Assembly: GCA_963662155.1 (NCBI GenBank)
Contig: OY759266.1
Location: 10,181,098-10,245,097, forward strand
Source of the DNA: Lamellibrachia columna
Lineage: Eukaryota > Annelida > Polychaeta > Sabellida > Siboglinidae
Direction of reading: 5' to 3'
DNA: 64,000 nucleotides
Below are positions 1 through 13,281 of the stretch, in pieces. A program made the translations under genes and the position numbers. The number at the start of each line of letters is the position of its first letter. The first letter of the stretch is position 1. Under the pieces are notes generated by a model that was given only the letters and a program-made list of their open reading frames with translations, searched no databases and was not told where the DNA came from.

Positions 1-429
1 ATCCTGTTACGGTTCTCCTGGCCAGTGTTGAGCACCTTGGCATTGAGAACCACCTGATCTATCAAATCCATCAGACATGGACTAGTCCACGAAAGGTGGC
101 AGCATGCAGAGCCCTTCATCCTGTGTCACACAAGTTACATAGATCTGTAGATCTGCTTCAATGAAACTGAAACGCACACCCACACTTTGATATTCTGCTG
201 AGGAAAATTACATAATCATCCAATTTGTTTGAGCAATATGCATTTTACTAGATGGTTGTACTCATATAAATGACGTACTCTTCTTGACTACAGCATGCTG
301 ATCAAAATAAAATATCCATGGACAGGGAGGATGTACAGGGAAAGAATAAATAACAACATTAAACAAATCAAGCAGGTTACCAAAACAAAAGCCATTACCA
401 CTCGGCGCCAATACTGATTTATTAGAACA
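1..429. other. No recognised feature
   Basis: AT-rich unique-looking sequence. I see no convincing exon, repeat or RNA gene on either strand. Confidence 0.5.
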
Positions 430-745
430 ACGGTAAAAGTTAGTTTTTCAATCTAATGTTACATTCTCCCCTCCCCCACCATTCATCGACCTGTTCATTC
501 CAACACCATCTCAACTTCTCTGGGAAGCATTCAGCCATGCTGCAATTACTGTGCGAAGATTATTCATTCACATTTCCACCCTTGTCTATACATGGGTACT
601 CATTTACAGCTGAGTGAATTGTGATAATGTGGGGGAACAAAACTGCCAAAGCTTTGATACGGCAGCAATAGGATTTGAACCCGGGTTCCCTCAGCTGAGT
701 CTGGCGTTCTAACATTGTGTGGTAGAAATATCATGAATAAATAAT
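430..745 (-). mobile_element. tRNA-derived SINE (family 1)
   Basis: Read on the minus strand, a tRNA-like head lies at the right end. Its B box (reverse complement of GGATTTGAACCC) is at 671-682, followed by a body with the hallmark CTTCTCTGGGAAGCATTCAG at 513-532. The same head and body recur at about 17371-17690 and 44622-44945 (both minus) and 51990-52315 (plus), so this is a dispersed Pol III SINE. The tail that other copies carry (hairpin CAGTCC..GGACTG) is not clear here. Edges are approximate. Confidence 0.8.
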
Positions 746-1949
746 TTTTTCATATTGCGAAGGCATAGGCATATTGAAAGAGATGACACGGTCAAATTCA
801 TGAAGTTTGTAACTTCTCATGAATACACACAGACACATTCCCAGCAGATGTTTGTATAGTGTACACAGCTATTGCCATAACCAAAACATTTACTTACCTG
901 GGTACATCTTTAACAAAGAACAACACAGTTGCCTTGCTAACCTTTCATGGCTAACGCTTGTCGAGGGAAATCTTCAGTTGATGCACTGTGGAAACATTTT
1001 GCCACTTGCTGTGCATTATTCCTTTAAGACAAAGATACAAGTGAAGAATAGTTGTGCAGTAAATTAAGAAAGTGGCACCAGAACTTAAACTGAATACTAC
1101 AATGAAAACAGTGGATTTTAGTGTTCTTGCAGTGTGAAGTTTGTAAAACTCAAATGCTGAGGGTCAATAGCACAACATACATAATGGTGAACTTATTTTG
1201 CAAAATAACGACAAATCTTTGAACTATGAACAAGTACTACGTTACAAACCGTATATTATAGTTATGGCAACATGTCTACAGTATAGGCCCATGCTTACAA
1301 ATGGTCAAATCTCTGATGACAGACCACCCGTCTTTTATAGCCACCCCTTTTGAGTGAGTACGTTGTTTTAAATGAGGGGTTCTACTGTATACCCTTTATA
1401 TTAATTCCAAATGTTGAAAACATTCTTCCAATGTGTTACAGACAGGCTATGCATACATTCACTGCGCAGTGATCATATATTGTGATGGCACAAAGAATTG
1501 TCTTTCTTACATGACTTACCTACTGCAGAAGTACATTGCAGCCAACAGTGAACTCAGACATCATAGGACATCTGGTTTCAGGAAGATGGTGCCACATGCT
1601 GATACCATAGACAAGTCATTGTTCATCGACACCAAAGAAACATGCTCTACTGAACGAGTTTTTTTACAACATATTGTATCACAAAAAAACATATTGTGGC
1701 TTAGTACATCATTATAGACCTACATTTGTAAAAAATAATGTCATCATCAATCAAACAAGAAAAAGTTATAAATGACTTCATTGTAGAGACAGGAACACCT
1801 GCATTATGATTTGAAATAATGGAAAAGAAGTAGCTTAATAATGAAATTACATATACTAAACCTGGGTCGAAGTTCGAAAATAGAATTTAAGGATATAAAA
1901 TACTGTAATAAAATTTTTTTTGTCATGTTTTTGAAGGATCTCCTCACCA
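746..1949. other. No recognised feature
   Basis: AT-rich sequence. Short open frames at 819-1067 and 1433-1717 have no recognisable domain, no splice support and no coding-type third-position bias, so I do not call genes. Confidence 0.45.
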
Positions 1950-1957
1950 TTCACAAG

Positions 1958-2075
1958 TCTAAGATTCTACGACCAATTACACATCTAACAGACTTAGACT
2001 TATAAAGTCATATGAATAATTTAATTAAGTCTAAGATTTTTAACTAAGTCTGACTCGGTCTGAGACAACGTAGAA
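1958..2075. repeat. Short repeats of AAGTCTAAG in both orientations
   Basis: The word AAGTCTAAG occurs at about 1959 and 2028, and its complement CTTAGACTT at about 1991. The first and second could pair as a short stem. A longer run of related words (GACTAGTC, GTCTGAGAC) follows. It may be a degraded fold-back element, but no flanking duplication is visible. Confidence 0.3.
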
Positions 2076-2664
2076 CGAGTCACTTGACTAGTCAATGAAG
2101 GGAGACATGTCACATGAGCGATAATTAGAACGTATTTACAATTTAAATGCTGTTGTTGCGTTATTTGTAGTGTTATCTATGCGATTGTCTTCCATATACA
2201 GACCATTTTGCGTTGTGCAACAGGCCACACTGACAACACTCTCTCTTTCCAACAATGACATCTTGTTTGATTTGCCTAATTCGAAAAGGCCGCCTTATTC
2301 AGTTCTGATGATTGATACGCCACGTGCCGCCACTTTTCTGTCTGTTGCTTTTGCTGGGTCCAAGCTCACCGTATGGCGCCACTGGAATAGCGAAGGCGCC
2401 ACTTCCATGTAAGCTTTTTTCGATGCAGTTTCAGTATTGAAATACAAATTCTCCTTCTCAATGAACCTTGCAAATTTAATAGAAAGCACCGGATTCGTTC
2501 AGCACGTGACAGCTGCGACGCATATGAGTGGAAATATACTTTATCTGATAATTATTCTGCATGCGCCCACCCTCATAGCATATCACCTGTTACTCCGACA
2601 ACTCTGATAACAGATCGCCATGCGGTCAAATGTGACCTTCTTATGGTCAAACCTGCACGTCCGA

Positions 2665-3115
2665 AATATCGCATGTGTCGATTGAGAAGCGGGCATTCGC
2701 TAATGATATCCACGACGCGCTCTCTATGAGTTCAGGGTCCACTGTTGAGCACATTGACACATGCAACACTGCCACCGCGAACATCGTCTACAAACACGCA
2801 CCGATCATCACACGAATCATGGTCCGTCCGAAGACACCGTGGCACACCGAGGAGCTGGCCAACTTGAAGCGCGACCTCCACTGTGCCGAGCGCCGATGGT
2901 GAAAGACGCGACTACTTGTCCACAAATCTACACTGCGATTCGAGATGCATACCGCCGACAATAATCCGTTAGTGAAGCCTGTCACTACTGGGCGGTGATA
3001 GACGAAGCCGGACACAACATAAAAAAACTGTTCAGTATCATAAATGCATTGGCCGATCTCGTTCAACTCACGTGACGATTGATGTGACATTTCATCAGTT
3101 CTTCACCAAGAAGAT
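2665..3115 (+). pseudogene. LINE ORF2 fragment (linker between endonuclease and RT)
   Basis: The frame from 2675 reads ...RPKTPWHTEELANLKRDL.. followed by ..CAERRW. This is the segment just N-terminal to the reverse transcriptase in CR1/L2-type non-LTR elements, a conserved PW.T.EL..KR..R..ER.W pattern. Similarity continues through at least two frame changes: QIYTAIRDAYRRQ at about 2926-2964, then IKKLFSIINALAD at about 3020-3058. No RT core follows, so this is a frameshifted, truncated remnant. Clade assignment rests on motif memory only. Confidence 0.65.
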
Positions 3116-5070
<1,955 letters not shown>

Positions 5071-5734
5071 GAAAAATTTGATGCATTGTATCAAATTTAA
5101 GTTTATGACACGGTCTCATATAATGTGGCCAAATTTGTCAAAATTTTTAATGTCTGCACCTCTGTTATAGGCAAAATAATGAAGCTGCGGTTGTATGTTG
5201 ACCACCAATAGGTTTTAAAGTGTTCTAACATGAAAACTAATTAACATACAGTCCTACATCTGATGCCATGATGAATCTTAATAATTAATAGGCCTTTCCA
5301 ATGATGTACAACACTTTGCAATAACTTAATCATCTCAAAATGGTCCAGCATAGCTATCAAAATGTGAAGATTGTCTGCCACATTATGAACAGTGTTACTA
5401 CCAAATGTGGTCGTAACTTAAGCCCTCTATCCACTGATAAAAGGCCTCTTCGTAGCAGTTTCGTCCTTACATTGCTTGTCCTGATCACGTGGTCCTGATC
5501 GTGTCAGGTTTTCAGACGAAATTTTATTATCATACATTCCTGAAGATGGCGCCATGTATCGTGTACATTGAATGATTGTCGCTTGGGGCGCCAATTGTTC
5601 AGTCTGATTTGCGTAATTAACCAAATATAAACAAAACGTAACAAGCTAGGAACCTTACGAATAAACCCATATGTCTGGTGTTTTTTAACGCAAATAATGC
5701 AACTTTCGGTCAACTTGATGCAAGTAGTGCAATG
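5071..5734. other. No recognised feature
   Basis: AT-rich sequence. A run near 5541-5548 (ATGGCGCC) resembles animal start-site context, but the frame closes after a few codons. Confidence 0.4.
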
Positions 5735-6270
5735 GCATCGTGATAGCTATCCAATAGCAACACAAAGCTGGGCCTGGGATCGCGCGTCAAAAACAGAGCA
5801 GCTTGTAAACACGGGAAGCAGTTGGCGCGGACAAAAGGCTTGTTAGAAAGACGACTTCAAAGATTAAGACAGCTCACTGGTGATGAATGTGTGTCGAACG
5901 TCTCAGCAAGACCGAGGTTAGTCGTTAATCACAATATCTAACTAACGATGTCATTGTGTGGTGTGATGCGCGAAGACATAAAATAATTGCAAACAAGCTA
6001 AAGTAAAATACGCCACGATGTCCGCCGTCAGCGCTGTCCGCTGCTGCAGACGTGGATACGGCGATGCCAGTCCCGATTCGGGGAACGCTGTGTGGTTGAT
6101 GTCGCTGTTGCGGGCAGTTTCGGAAAGGGGGCAAAGTGGAGATGATTTTCACTTGGGACGGACCATTGTGAGAATTCCCAAAACGCCCGCCCAAGTGGGA
6201 ATGGACTAAACGGCAGCAGCCGATCAAATCGATTACGGTCTATTTTAACTCTGCCCGGCGTAATATCTTT
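5735..6270. promoter_or_regulatory. CpG-rich stretch, possible promoter or first exon
   Basis: CpG dinucleotides are clearly denser here than in the flanks, for example GATCGCGCGTC near 5780 and the run at 6010-6130. A CCAAT word lies at about 5749. A 63-codon frame at 6018-6209 has no recognisable domain. This could be an unmethylated CpG island promoter, a degraded gene start, or chance. No TATA box or reliable transcription start can be assigned. Segment 6130-6203 also matches 9220-9310. Confidence 0.3.
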
Positions 6271-6576
6271 CTTTGAAGATGTGCTCAGTCGAGGTGTGAT
6301 GAGCGTATCTTGAATTTGACACATGCACCTGTATAAGATCCTGCTGTAGAAAATAATAATATGTTTCTATAGCATATAAAGCTTTGACTTTGAACAGGTA
6401 CAATAGAAGGCCTAGGTGTTATAGGTCCATCACTTGCTACCAGTTCATAATTGGCATACCAGCATAGATGTTGCAACATGTCCAAGTTTATGTGTGTTGT
6501 GAATGTGTTGAAGCTGTAGCGGAGCAACAAAGGGTGTAATTAACTAGTTAATCCTGTGGTGTTTGTTCTGCTTTAA

Positions 6577-6975
6577 TATTCCGACTTTGCTCCTTCTTGT
6601 ATTGAGCAGAGTGGGTATAATACCGTTATTTCAAGCGTGCCGTTGTGAAATCGTGTATGCCGACGTCCTTTTTTTACTGGATGACTATGACAAACAGGCG
6701 CAATGCAATATTTATAAATAACATCTACATATAAAGTTTATTCCGACTTTGCCCCCTCTTGCATGGGGCAAAGTTGGAATAATGCCGTTATTTTGTTCAA
6801 ACTTACGTATAAAAGCGTGGATTTCATAATGTTTAGCCTAATAACGTGTGTTAAATTATAAATGCTAACTGGGTGACACCAACATAACGCAGTATCTGTG
6901 ATTAGCATGTACTTATAAAGCTTATTCCGACTTTTCCCCCTCTTGCATGGTGCAGAGTTTTACCGTAGTTTTCAT
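6577..6975. repeat. Three diverged units of about 170 bp with a hairpin-forming core
   Basis: The words TTCCGACTTTG (6577, 6740) and TTCCGACTTTT (6925) open three related segments. Each is followed by C/T-rich sequence and then by GGGCAAAGTTGGAATAA or a variant. In the middle copy (about 6739-6781) TTATTCC.ACTTTGCCCC pairs with its near-complement GGGGCAAAGT.GGAATAA across a loop of about 9 nt. It may be a tandem satellite or clustered MITE ends. Confidence 0.55.
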
Positions 6976-7029
6976 AGTGTTTAGTCTAAGAAAGTCATTT
7001 TGTATGTTTCAGATATGTGAGGTAGCTGG

Positions 7030-8000
7030 CACTTGTATTGGGTAACAAGGGGTAATTAACTGGGTGGGGGTAATTAACTTCAATCGTGTAGAATTGGTTT
7101 TGCTAAGTGCTCAGTTCACACACCACCGATATGACACACATATGGGTGTTTCATATCGCCAGTGTGTTTAACGGTAGAAACCATGGGAAGGTGACAGTGT
7201 ATTTTCCACCATGAGTGAGTGATTAAGCGACAGTTTGTCTACGTGCGTGCGTGTAAATGTAGTTGTTTGTGTATATTGCGTGTATGTCTGAATGCATATA
7301 TATTGAAATTTTATTTCTTTAACAAGGGGTAATTAAGTGGGTGGGGGTAATTAACTTCAATCGTGTAGAATTGGTTTGCTAAGTACTGTGTTCGTGACCA
7401 TTAAAGGTTAAAGTTAATGTGCAGGGAGTCACCAAACCAAAACATAATTCCTATTGCCTACTCGAAACCATATAATTACTTGAGTTAAAATAAATTAGGA
7501 TGTGTTCACACTGTTCTCTGTTCACACACCACCGATATGACACACACATGGGTGTTTTATATCGCCAGTGTGTTTAACGGTAGAAACCACGGGAAGGTGA
7601 CGGTGTATTTTCCACCATGAGTGAGTGATTAAGCGACAGTTTGTCTGCATGCATGCGTGCGTGCGTGCGTGTAAATGTAGTTGTGTATATTGCATGTATG
7701 TCTGAATGCATATGTATTGAAATTTTATTTATTTATAGAACTCATGAACCAACCAATGCTACATCCAAAGAAGTGTCACTGTCACAAATGGCATTGATTG
7801 TCACTTACAGATCTGCTATACCACCTACCATTAGCGACCTCTCCTTTAAGGTAATCGTTTTATAACTTAATAAGTAATATTATGCATATGTATTGAACTT
7901 TAATTAATTTTTCTACAGAATTCATGAACCAATCAACCAACCAACGCTACATGGAAAAAATTACAGGTAGTGTGCAGTACTTGTCAGGTGGTGTGCAGTA
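7030..8000. repeat. Tandem duplication of about 280-400 bp, plus a third partial copy
   Basis: Segment 7040-7318 is repeated at 7322-7725 with high identity: shared GGGTAATTAACTTCAATCGTG, CACACCACCGATATGACACA, and a common block ending TCCACCATGAGTGAGTGATT. The second copy carries an extra block of about 120 bp (7385-7510) and a longer (GCGT)n run. Its end (about 7700-7800, AACTCATGAACCAACC) recurs at 7885-7975 as a third partial copy. No coding potential was recognised. Confidence 0.8.
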
Positions 8001-8707
8001 CTGTCACTGTGAAATGGCTTCCTTTTAATGTAGCATTAGCATCAGTCACAAATGTCACACTTAACAGATTACAGGAACAGCTTAAAGTCAGTCAGGATGG
8101 GATCCACACAAGCCTTGGAGCCTTAGTATAGAAGCCAAGTAATTATACTGGGAACCCTGCATACTTGACCAGACTACCAGGCAGGATGGGATCCACACAT
8201 GCCCAAGCCATGGAGCCTTAGTACAGAGCCTTAGTACAGGACATGAGTCTTCACATTTTTTTTTCCTGAATTTTTTTTTTAGATAACTCTTAGCTGAATA
8301 GTTTCGCTGGTCTAACTGTCAATTTCAAGGTGATAATATTTTTTTACCATGACAGTTTTTGGTTATATTTTAACTGAATTACAACGTACACAATATTTCT
8401 TCGAAAAGCGCACATATTTTTAGGGGGCGTAACGCCTGTAGAAATTGTAACCTAAACAAATTTGTAGAATTTGTTACCCTAAACAAAATAACGTGACGCA
8501 CTTTATGGAGTGCACCGGGGCAAAACCGGGAACATTTATGGACATCAACATTAGAATGAATAAGTACAAACCTGCCCTGCAGTACGTTCATCGTGCATAA
8601 GCAGAGGACATTCAACATATTGCTGTATACATTGCATACATGTGTAATACTGTATACAGGCAAATATTGGGTGGGCGTCTTGAAGCAAGCAAATATATCA
8701 AAATATA
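8001..8707. other. No gene; small duplication at 8095-8235
   Basis: GATGGGATCCACACA occurs at about 8097 and again at about 8184, each followed by a GGAGCCTTAGTA word, giving a short imperfect duplication. The rest is AT-rich and unremarkable. Confidence 0.4.
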
Positions 8708-8977
8708 TCAATAATATTCGTATCCAACAGTCACGTACGTACATCGCTTGGGAATGACAGCGATATTGAGCTCAAGGAAGCTGATCAGCTGAAATCGCTT
8801 ACGCTTCATCCACCACCGAAGTTTGGGGTCGATGGCCACATATGGTCGTTGTAGATGCTCAACAATTTTGTCATATTTCGCCTCTGATATGACTTTCGAA
8901 TTTTTAGCTAATAGCAAATTGGTCACTACTTCGGTCATGCAAGTCTTATGATCATTAACCATATTCAAACGATACAA
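8708..8977 (-). pseudogene. Possible KRBA2-like exon remnant
   Basis: The 89-codon minus-strand frame contains SKVISEAKYDKIVEHLQ, then DPKLRWWMKRKRFQLISF. From family memory this resembles the N-terminal region of KRAB-A domain-containing protein 2-like proteins, which are transposon-integrase relatives common in invertebrates. No integrase core lies next to it, and I cannot fix exon borders. It may be an isolated exon remnant. A chance frame is less likely given the clustering of charged and aromatic residues. Confidence 0.4.
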
Positions 8978-9219
8978 TGTTTACTATAGCATAGTACATG
9001 GTCAAATGTCACAATTGTTATTCGAGAAGATAATTCAATCAATCAAACATTTAATACAAAATAATTTATTGCAAACAATGTAATAGAATGATAATAAAAT
9101 GTACACAAATGAAAAGTCAGTCAAGCACGTGTAATGAAATAAACCACACATATGCAACACAAACAATGTACGTCTCACCACTCCGAATTTTGCCGAGCAA
9201 CTGACCAATCTATAATATC

Positions 9220-9310
9220 CACTTGGGCGGGTCATTGTGGGATTCCCACAATGACCCGCGAGACATCTGGGACGATTCTAGAATCGCCCCACAATCCACT
9301 TTGCCTTGTA
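9220..9310. repeat. Perfect 16-bp palindrome next to a 14-bp palindrome
   Basis: GCGGGTCATTGTGGGA (9227-9242) is followed after one base by its exact complement (9244-9259). CGATTCTAGAATCG (9273-9286) is also self-complementary. A diverged copy of the block occurs in reverse orientation at about 6130-6203, sharing CCACTTGGGCGGG, a CACAATG core and TCCACTTTGCC. It could be a cruciform-forming regulatory site or the end of a small mobile element. Confidence 0.7.
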
Positions 9311-9469
9311 CAGTAGTATGAAGTGGTGCAATCAATCACTCGTAATGCCTAAATCAACCAATCAAGATATCATTCGTTAATTCCGCAAAAAATTATGACC
9401 TCTGCTATTACCATCAGAGTGAGAGTGCTTTCATCTCCCCCTGGTTTCCATTATTTAATTGGTAAGTTC

Positions 9470-9995
9470 TAGTTTCAAAAATCATTTGACAAAACCCCGA
9501 AAAAAGAGAGGTTGTTGCAGAAACTATCTGCTTATGGAATTAAAGGTAGTTTTAGAATGGATAGCCGATTTTTAATCGGATAGAAAAATGTGAATTATGG
9601 TAAGAGGTGCATATTCTGAATGGTTTGATGTCATCACCAGCGGGGTTCCCCAAGGATCAGTATTGGAACCTATTCTCTTCTCAACTTATGTAACTGATAT
9701 ACCACAGACAGTAAATAGTAATGTAAAAGTGTTTGCTGATGACCCCAAAATATTCAGAACATTAAAAAACAAATCTGACTGAAATTTTACAAGCTGATTA
9801 AAATTATTTAAGTGAATGGAGTAATAAATGGTGCCTAACGTTCAACACAAGTAAATGCAAAAGGATGCACATAGACAAAGACAATCCAACATTCCACTAC
9901 ACCATGACAACCGATAATAATAATATGGTTTTTAGCAGAACTATTCAAGAGAAGGATCTAGGTGTCTGCATTAAAAATAATTTGAAATTGTTGTT
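9470..9995 (+). pseudogene. LINE reverse transcriptase fragment (CR1/jockey-like)
   Basis: The frame from 9597 includes SGVPQGSVLEPILFS (canonical SGVPQGSVLGPILF of RT motif B) and VFADDPKIFR, the catalytic FADD at about 9732-9743. Upstream, FDKTPKK at about 9487 matches the AFDKVPH motif in a different frame. Downstream, 9865-9990 encodes a CK.MHIG-like segment and RTIQEKDLGVCI, the usual post-catalytic motif. Stops and frame changes separate these pieces, so it is dead, and both ends are truncated. It belongs to the same broad group as the element at 55816-57251 but is clearly diverged. Confidence 0.8.
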
Positions 9996-10142
9996 GCTGT
10001 GTGGATATGCCCCAATTACATATACGTTGTTCTTAGTGGAGGTGTAGTTTCATAATTGGTAGTAGTAAACTACTAAATATACAGATTAACAAGGAAATTT
10101 TACCCTTCTGGCATAAACAGTTCATTAGTTATGACACATTAT

Positions 10143-10929
10143 GGGGAAGGCAGTGTTAGTTGAACGACTGGGTTAGTTGAGTCACTGATGTTTTCCTGTA
10201 ATTCCATGAAACTACAGCAGCGATGGTTACATGGTACCACCCGATGATTGAACATGTTATTAGAACACAATTGACATATAATAGGTTACATTTGTCACAG
10301 CGGCCAGAACATGTCAGCTAAAAGTATGTTTTTTAATGTTTTTTTAAAACTTTTTGGTAATTGTGATTAATGTCTGCTGGTGTGTAGACTATCAACTCAC
10401 GTGACCAGACTTTGTTGTTTGTGCACTTACAAATTGCTTAACTTACCCCAAAATACATCAAGGAATTATTTTTTCGAGCAAATTGGGACATCGGATAGCT
10501 ACAAGGCAACTTATTAGCAGCTAGTTACACTTGTGATTGGCCTATAAGTCTATATTAATTAAGTGTATTGATTTATTAATTAAGCGCATAAACTTGCCAG
10601 AGACGTGTTGTACCCATTGGTTAGATGTGTTGGCTGAGTTATGAATTTATTGTACAAGGCCTACATAAATTATACAAATAAAGCATTTACCCAACTTACG
10701 CTACATTGTGGCTCAACTTACCCCACACCACTGTTAGTTGAGCCAGCTTACCAACCTCATTTGAATCAGCTAGATATAATTATCTGTGCATGCTAGATAT
10801 ATTATCTTGGCATAAAATGATTTACTATTAATCATAGTTTATGTGAGTAAAAACAATTTTGACATGAATATGATTGTGCCCTAGACATCAAAAAGACTGT
10901 CAGATGGTTCAACTAACACTGCCTTCTCC
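10143..10929. mobile_element. Non-autonomous TIR transposon, copy 1
   Basis: The left end GGGGAAGGCAGTGTTAGTTG (10143) is matched at the right end by its near-complement CAACTAACACTGCCTTCTCC (about 10910-10929). A homologous element with the same ends occupies about 28438-29483. The interior repeats terminal-like words (GTTAGTTGAGCC, GGCTCAACTTACCCCACACC) but encodes no transposase. No target duplication is clear, so the superfamily is unassigned. Confidence 0.8.
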
Positions 10930-11135
10930 TACCTTAGATGTACGGACATGCCCCACCTTCCCCTACCTTAGGTGTACTGACATGCCCCACCTTCCCCTAC
11001 CTTAGATGTACGGACATGCCCCACCTTCCCCTACCTTAGATGTACGGACATGCCCCACCTTCCCCTACCTTAGATGTACGGACATGCCCCACCTTCCCCT
11101 ACCTTAGATGTACGGACATGCCCCACATTCCCCTA
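10925..11135. repeat. 35-bp minisatellite, about 6 copies
   Basis: Head-to-tail units contain CTACCTTAGATGTACGGACA followed by TGCCCCACCTTCCCC. The first unit starts inside the right terminus of the transposon at 10143-10929 (..CCTTCTCCTACCTTAG), so the array seems to have grown from the transposon/flank junction. Confidence 0.9.
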
Positions 11136-12299
11136 CTGCACAGCCATACATTAATTTACATACTTGTTTTTGTTGTCTCTGACCCTGCATTAGGCTCACT
11201 CTGAGTAATGCAGCATCAGTGATGAGCTATCTTTAGCATTAATTTAAGCCACATGACAAGCTGCACATACAAATTAATCATCAGTTAATTATGTACATTT
11301 ATTGTTTCCAAACGCCTCGTCTTAATTCCAAGCTTTACAGAATGTGGGCCTTCTGTTTTTATAGATGTGTCATATGTATATCATGTCCATGATTCTATAT
11401 AACATCGGTTAAGATGAAACACATGGGAGTAATGCAGTGTTAAGTGCCTGAAATGTTGCTATTTACAGTGTGCAGGGCCTCTCCGTACCAGGATTGGCAA
11501 CAACCAAAAGGTTTGGCAAGCACATTGGAACTATTTTTTGCAAAAGTGCCAAATGACCCATTGATGCAGAAGCACTTCTAATTTGGTACCAGACCAGTCT
11601 TGAATTAAAAGTCACGACATACTAGCCCAGGCTTAAATACTGCTAATTTTGTTGACAATTTAAGAAAAATTCAGTCATTTGATCATGACTTCAATATTAT
11701 GGAGCGCAGCGCAGTATACAAAAATTGTGTTTAGTCATGAAGATGAGTCCTGATTTGCTGTAATTGATTTGCTGTAATTGAAAGTATTGACTTCCATGTG
11801 CCCATTCCTAGAACATGTTAGATGTCGCTTTGTTTTTATTTTACTTGACACCTGTGAGTATCAGTGGCACAGTAATGCTGGTCTGGAATGTAATATTTCA
11901 ATGACCTGACTTCTACACATAGGACATTCCTCCTCAAGCACTGCATTGTGGGAATTGTTCCAAAAGGTATACACCTTCCAAGTATTTCCTCCTTGATAAA
12001 ATAGTATGCAGAAGTGGGATCCGTTTTCATGGCTATTTTTTTTTTATTCACCCAATATGAGTTGGATTGAGGGTTATTGCAGTTTTGCTGAGCCTCATCT
12101 CAAGCGACCATGCTCACTTTCACGGTCAACTAGATACTTTGGGTCCATCTTGAATTCACCATGTCTCTGTTTGATAGAATAGTTTTGTTAAAGTCCTTTC
12201 TCAATTGATTTAGCCCATAGTGATTTGTTGGTGATGAAATCTGGTTTGTGTTTGTGTGAATAGTTTAAGTAATATGCACATTTGGTTTAGAACTTTAAT
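11136..12299. other. No recognised feature
   Basis: AT-rich, non-repetitive. A 71-codon minus frame at 11836-12051 has no recognisable motif. Confidence 0.45.
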
Positions 12300-12957
12300 A
12301 ACAGTATAATATAGTTCTAGCCAGACCAGTTGATTTAGAACTTTAATAACAGTTTGTAGTTCTAGCCAGACCAGTTGATTTAGAACTTTAATAACAGTTT
12401 GTAGTTCTAGCCAGACCAGTTGGTTTAGAACTTTAATGACAGTTTATAGTTCTGGGCAGACCAGTTGGTTTAGAACTTTAATAACAGTTTATAGTTCTAG
12501 AGAGACCAGTTGGTTTAGAACTTTAATAACAGTTTATAGTTCTAGCCAGACCAGTTGGTTTAGAACTTTAATGACAGTTTATAGTTCTAGCCAGACCAGT
12601 TGGTTTAGAACTTTAATAACAGTAGATATATCTAGCCCGACCAGTTGGTTTAGAACTTTAATAACAGTTTATAGTTCTAGCCAGACCAGTTGGTTTAGGA
12701 CTTTAATAACAGTTTATAGTTCTAGCCAGACCAGTTGGTTTAGAACTTTAATAACAGTTTATAGTTCTAGCCAGACCAGTTGGTTTAGAACTTTAATAAC
12801 AGTTTATAGTTCTAGCCCGACCAGTTGGTTTAGAACTTTAATAACAGTAGATATATCTAGCCCGACCAGTTGGTTTAGAACTTTAATAACAGTAGATATA
12901 TCTAGCCAGACCAGTTGATTTAGAACTTTAATAACAGTTTATAGTTCTAGCCAGACC
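12300..12957. repeat. 45-bp minisatellite, about 14 copies
   Basis: The unit includes CCAGACCAGTTGGTTTAGAA, then CTTTAATAACAG. Because 45 is a multiple of three, an open frame (12436-12918) of 15-residue repeats (TSWFRTLI..) persists. It has no start context, signal or flanking exon, and I treat it as an artefact. A variant subunit (AGATATATCTAGCCCG) recurs at about 12622, 12846 and 12891, suggesting internal unit shuffling. Confidence 0.95.
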
Positions 12958-13067
12958 ACTTTTCTAAATCGAGACCAGCAAAAAACTGATTTGAGGAAGA
13001 ACCTGTCAATTGAAAGAAAATCGCAGCAGTCCATGTTTCCTAATTACTCATTGGAACAATGATACAA

Positions 13068-13150
13068 TGTAGCTGTTGTAGCTGTTGTAGCTGTTGTAGC
13101 TGTTGTAGCTGTTGTATCTGTTGTAGTTGTTGTAGTTGTTGTAGTTGTTT
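13068..13150. repeat. 9-bp array (GTAGCTGTT)n
   Basis: About 9 units, the last ones drifting to GTAGTTGTT. Confidence 0.9.
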
Positions 13151-13218
13151 TCCAGTATAGTGGTGATTAAAAGTGTCAGGTTCATAGTTAACAAAGAAGA
13201 AAAGCATGGAATGGCAAT

Positions 13219-13281
13219 CAAAGTGATCTAAAGGGGGTGTAAGTGATCTAAAGGGGGTGTAATTGATCTAAAGGGGGTGTA
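13219..13281. repeat. 20-bp array, 3 copies
   Basis: TGATCTAAAGGGGGTGTAA repeats three times with one or two substitutions. Confidence 0.85.

Noticed and set aside
12436..12918. 160-codon repeat protein frame
   Set aside because: It exists only because the 45-bp minisatellite period is a multiple of three. No start context, signal or flanking exon.
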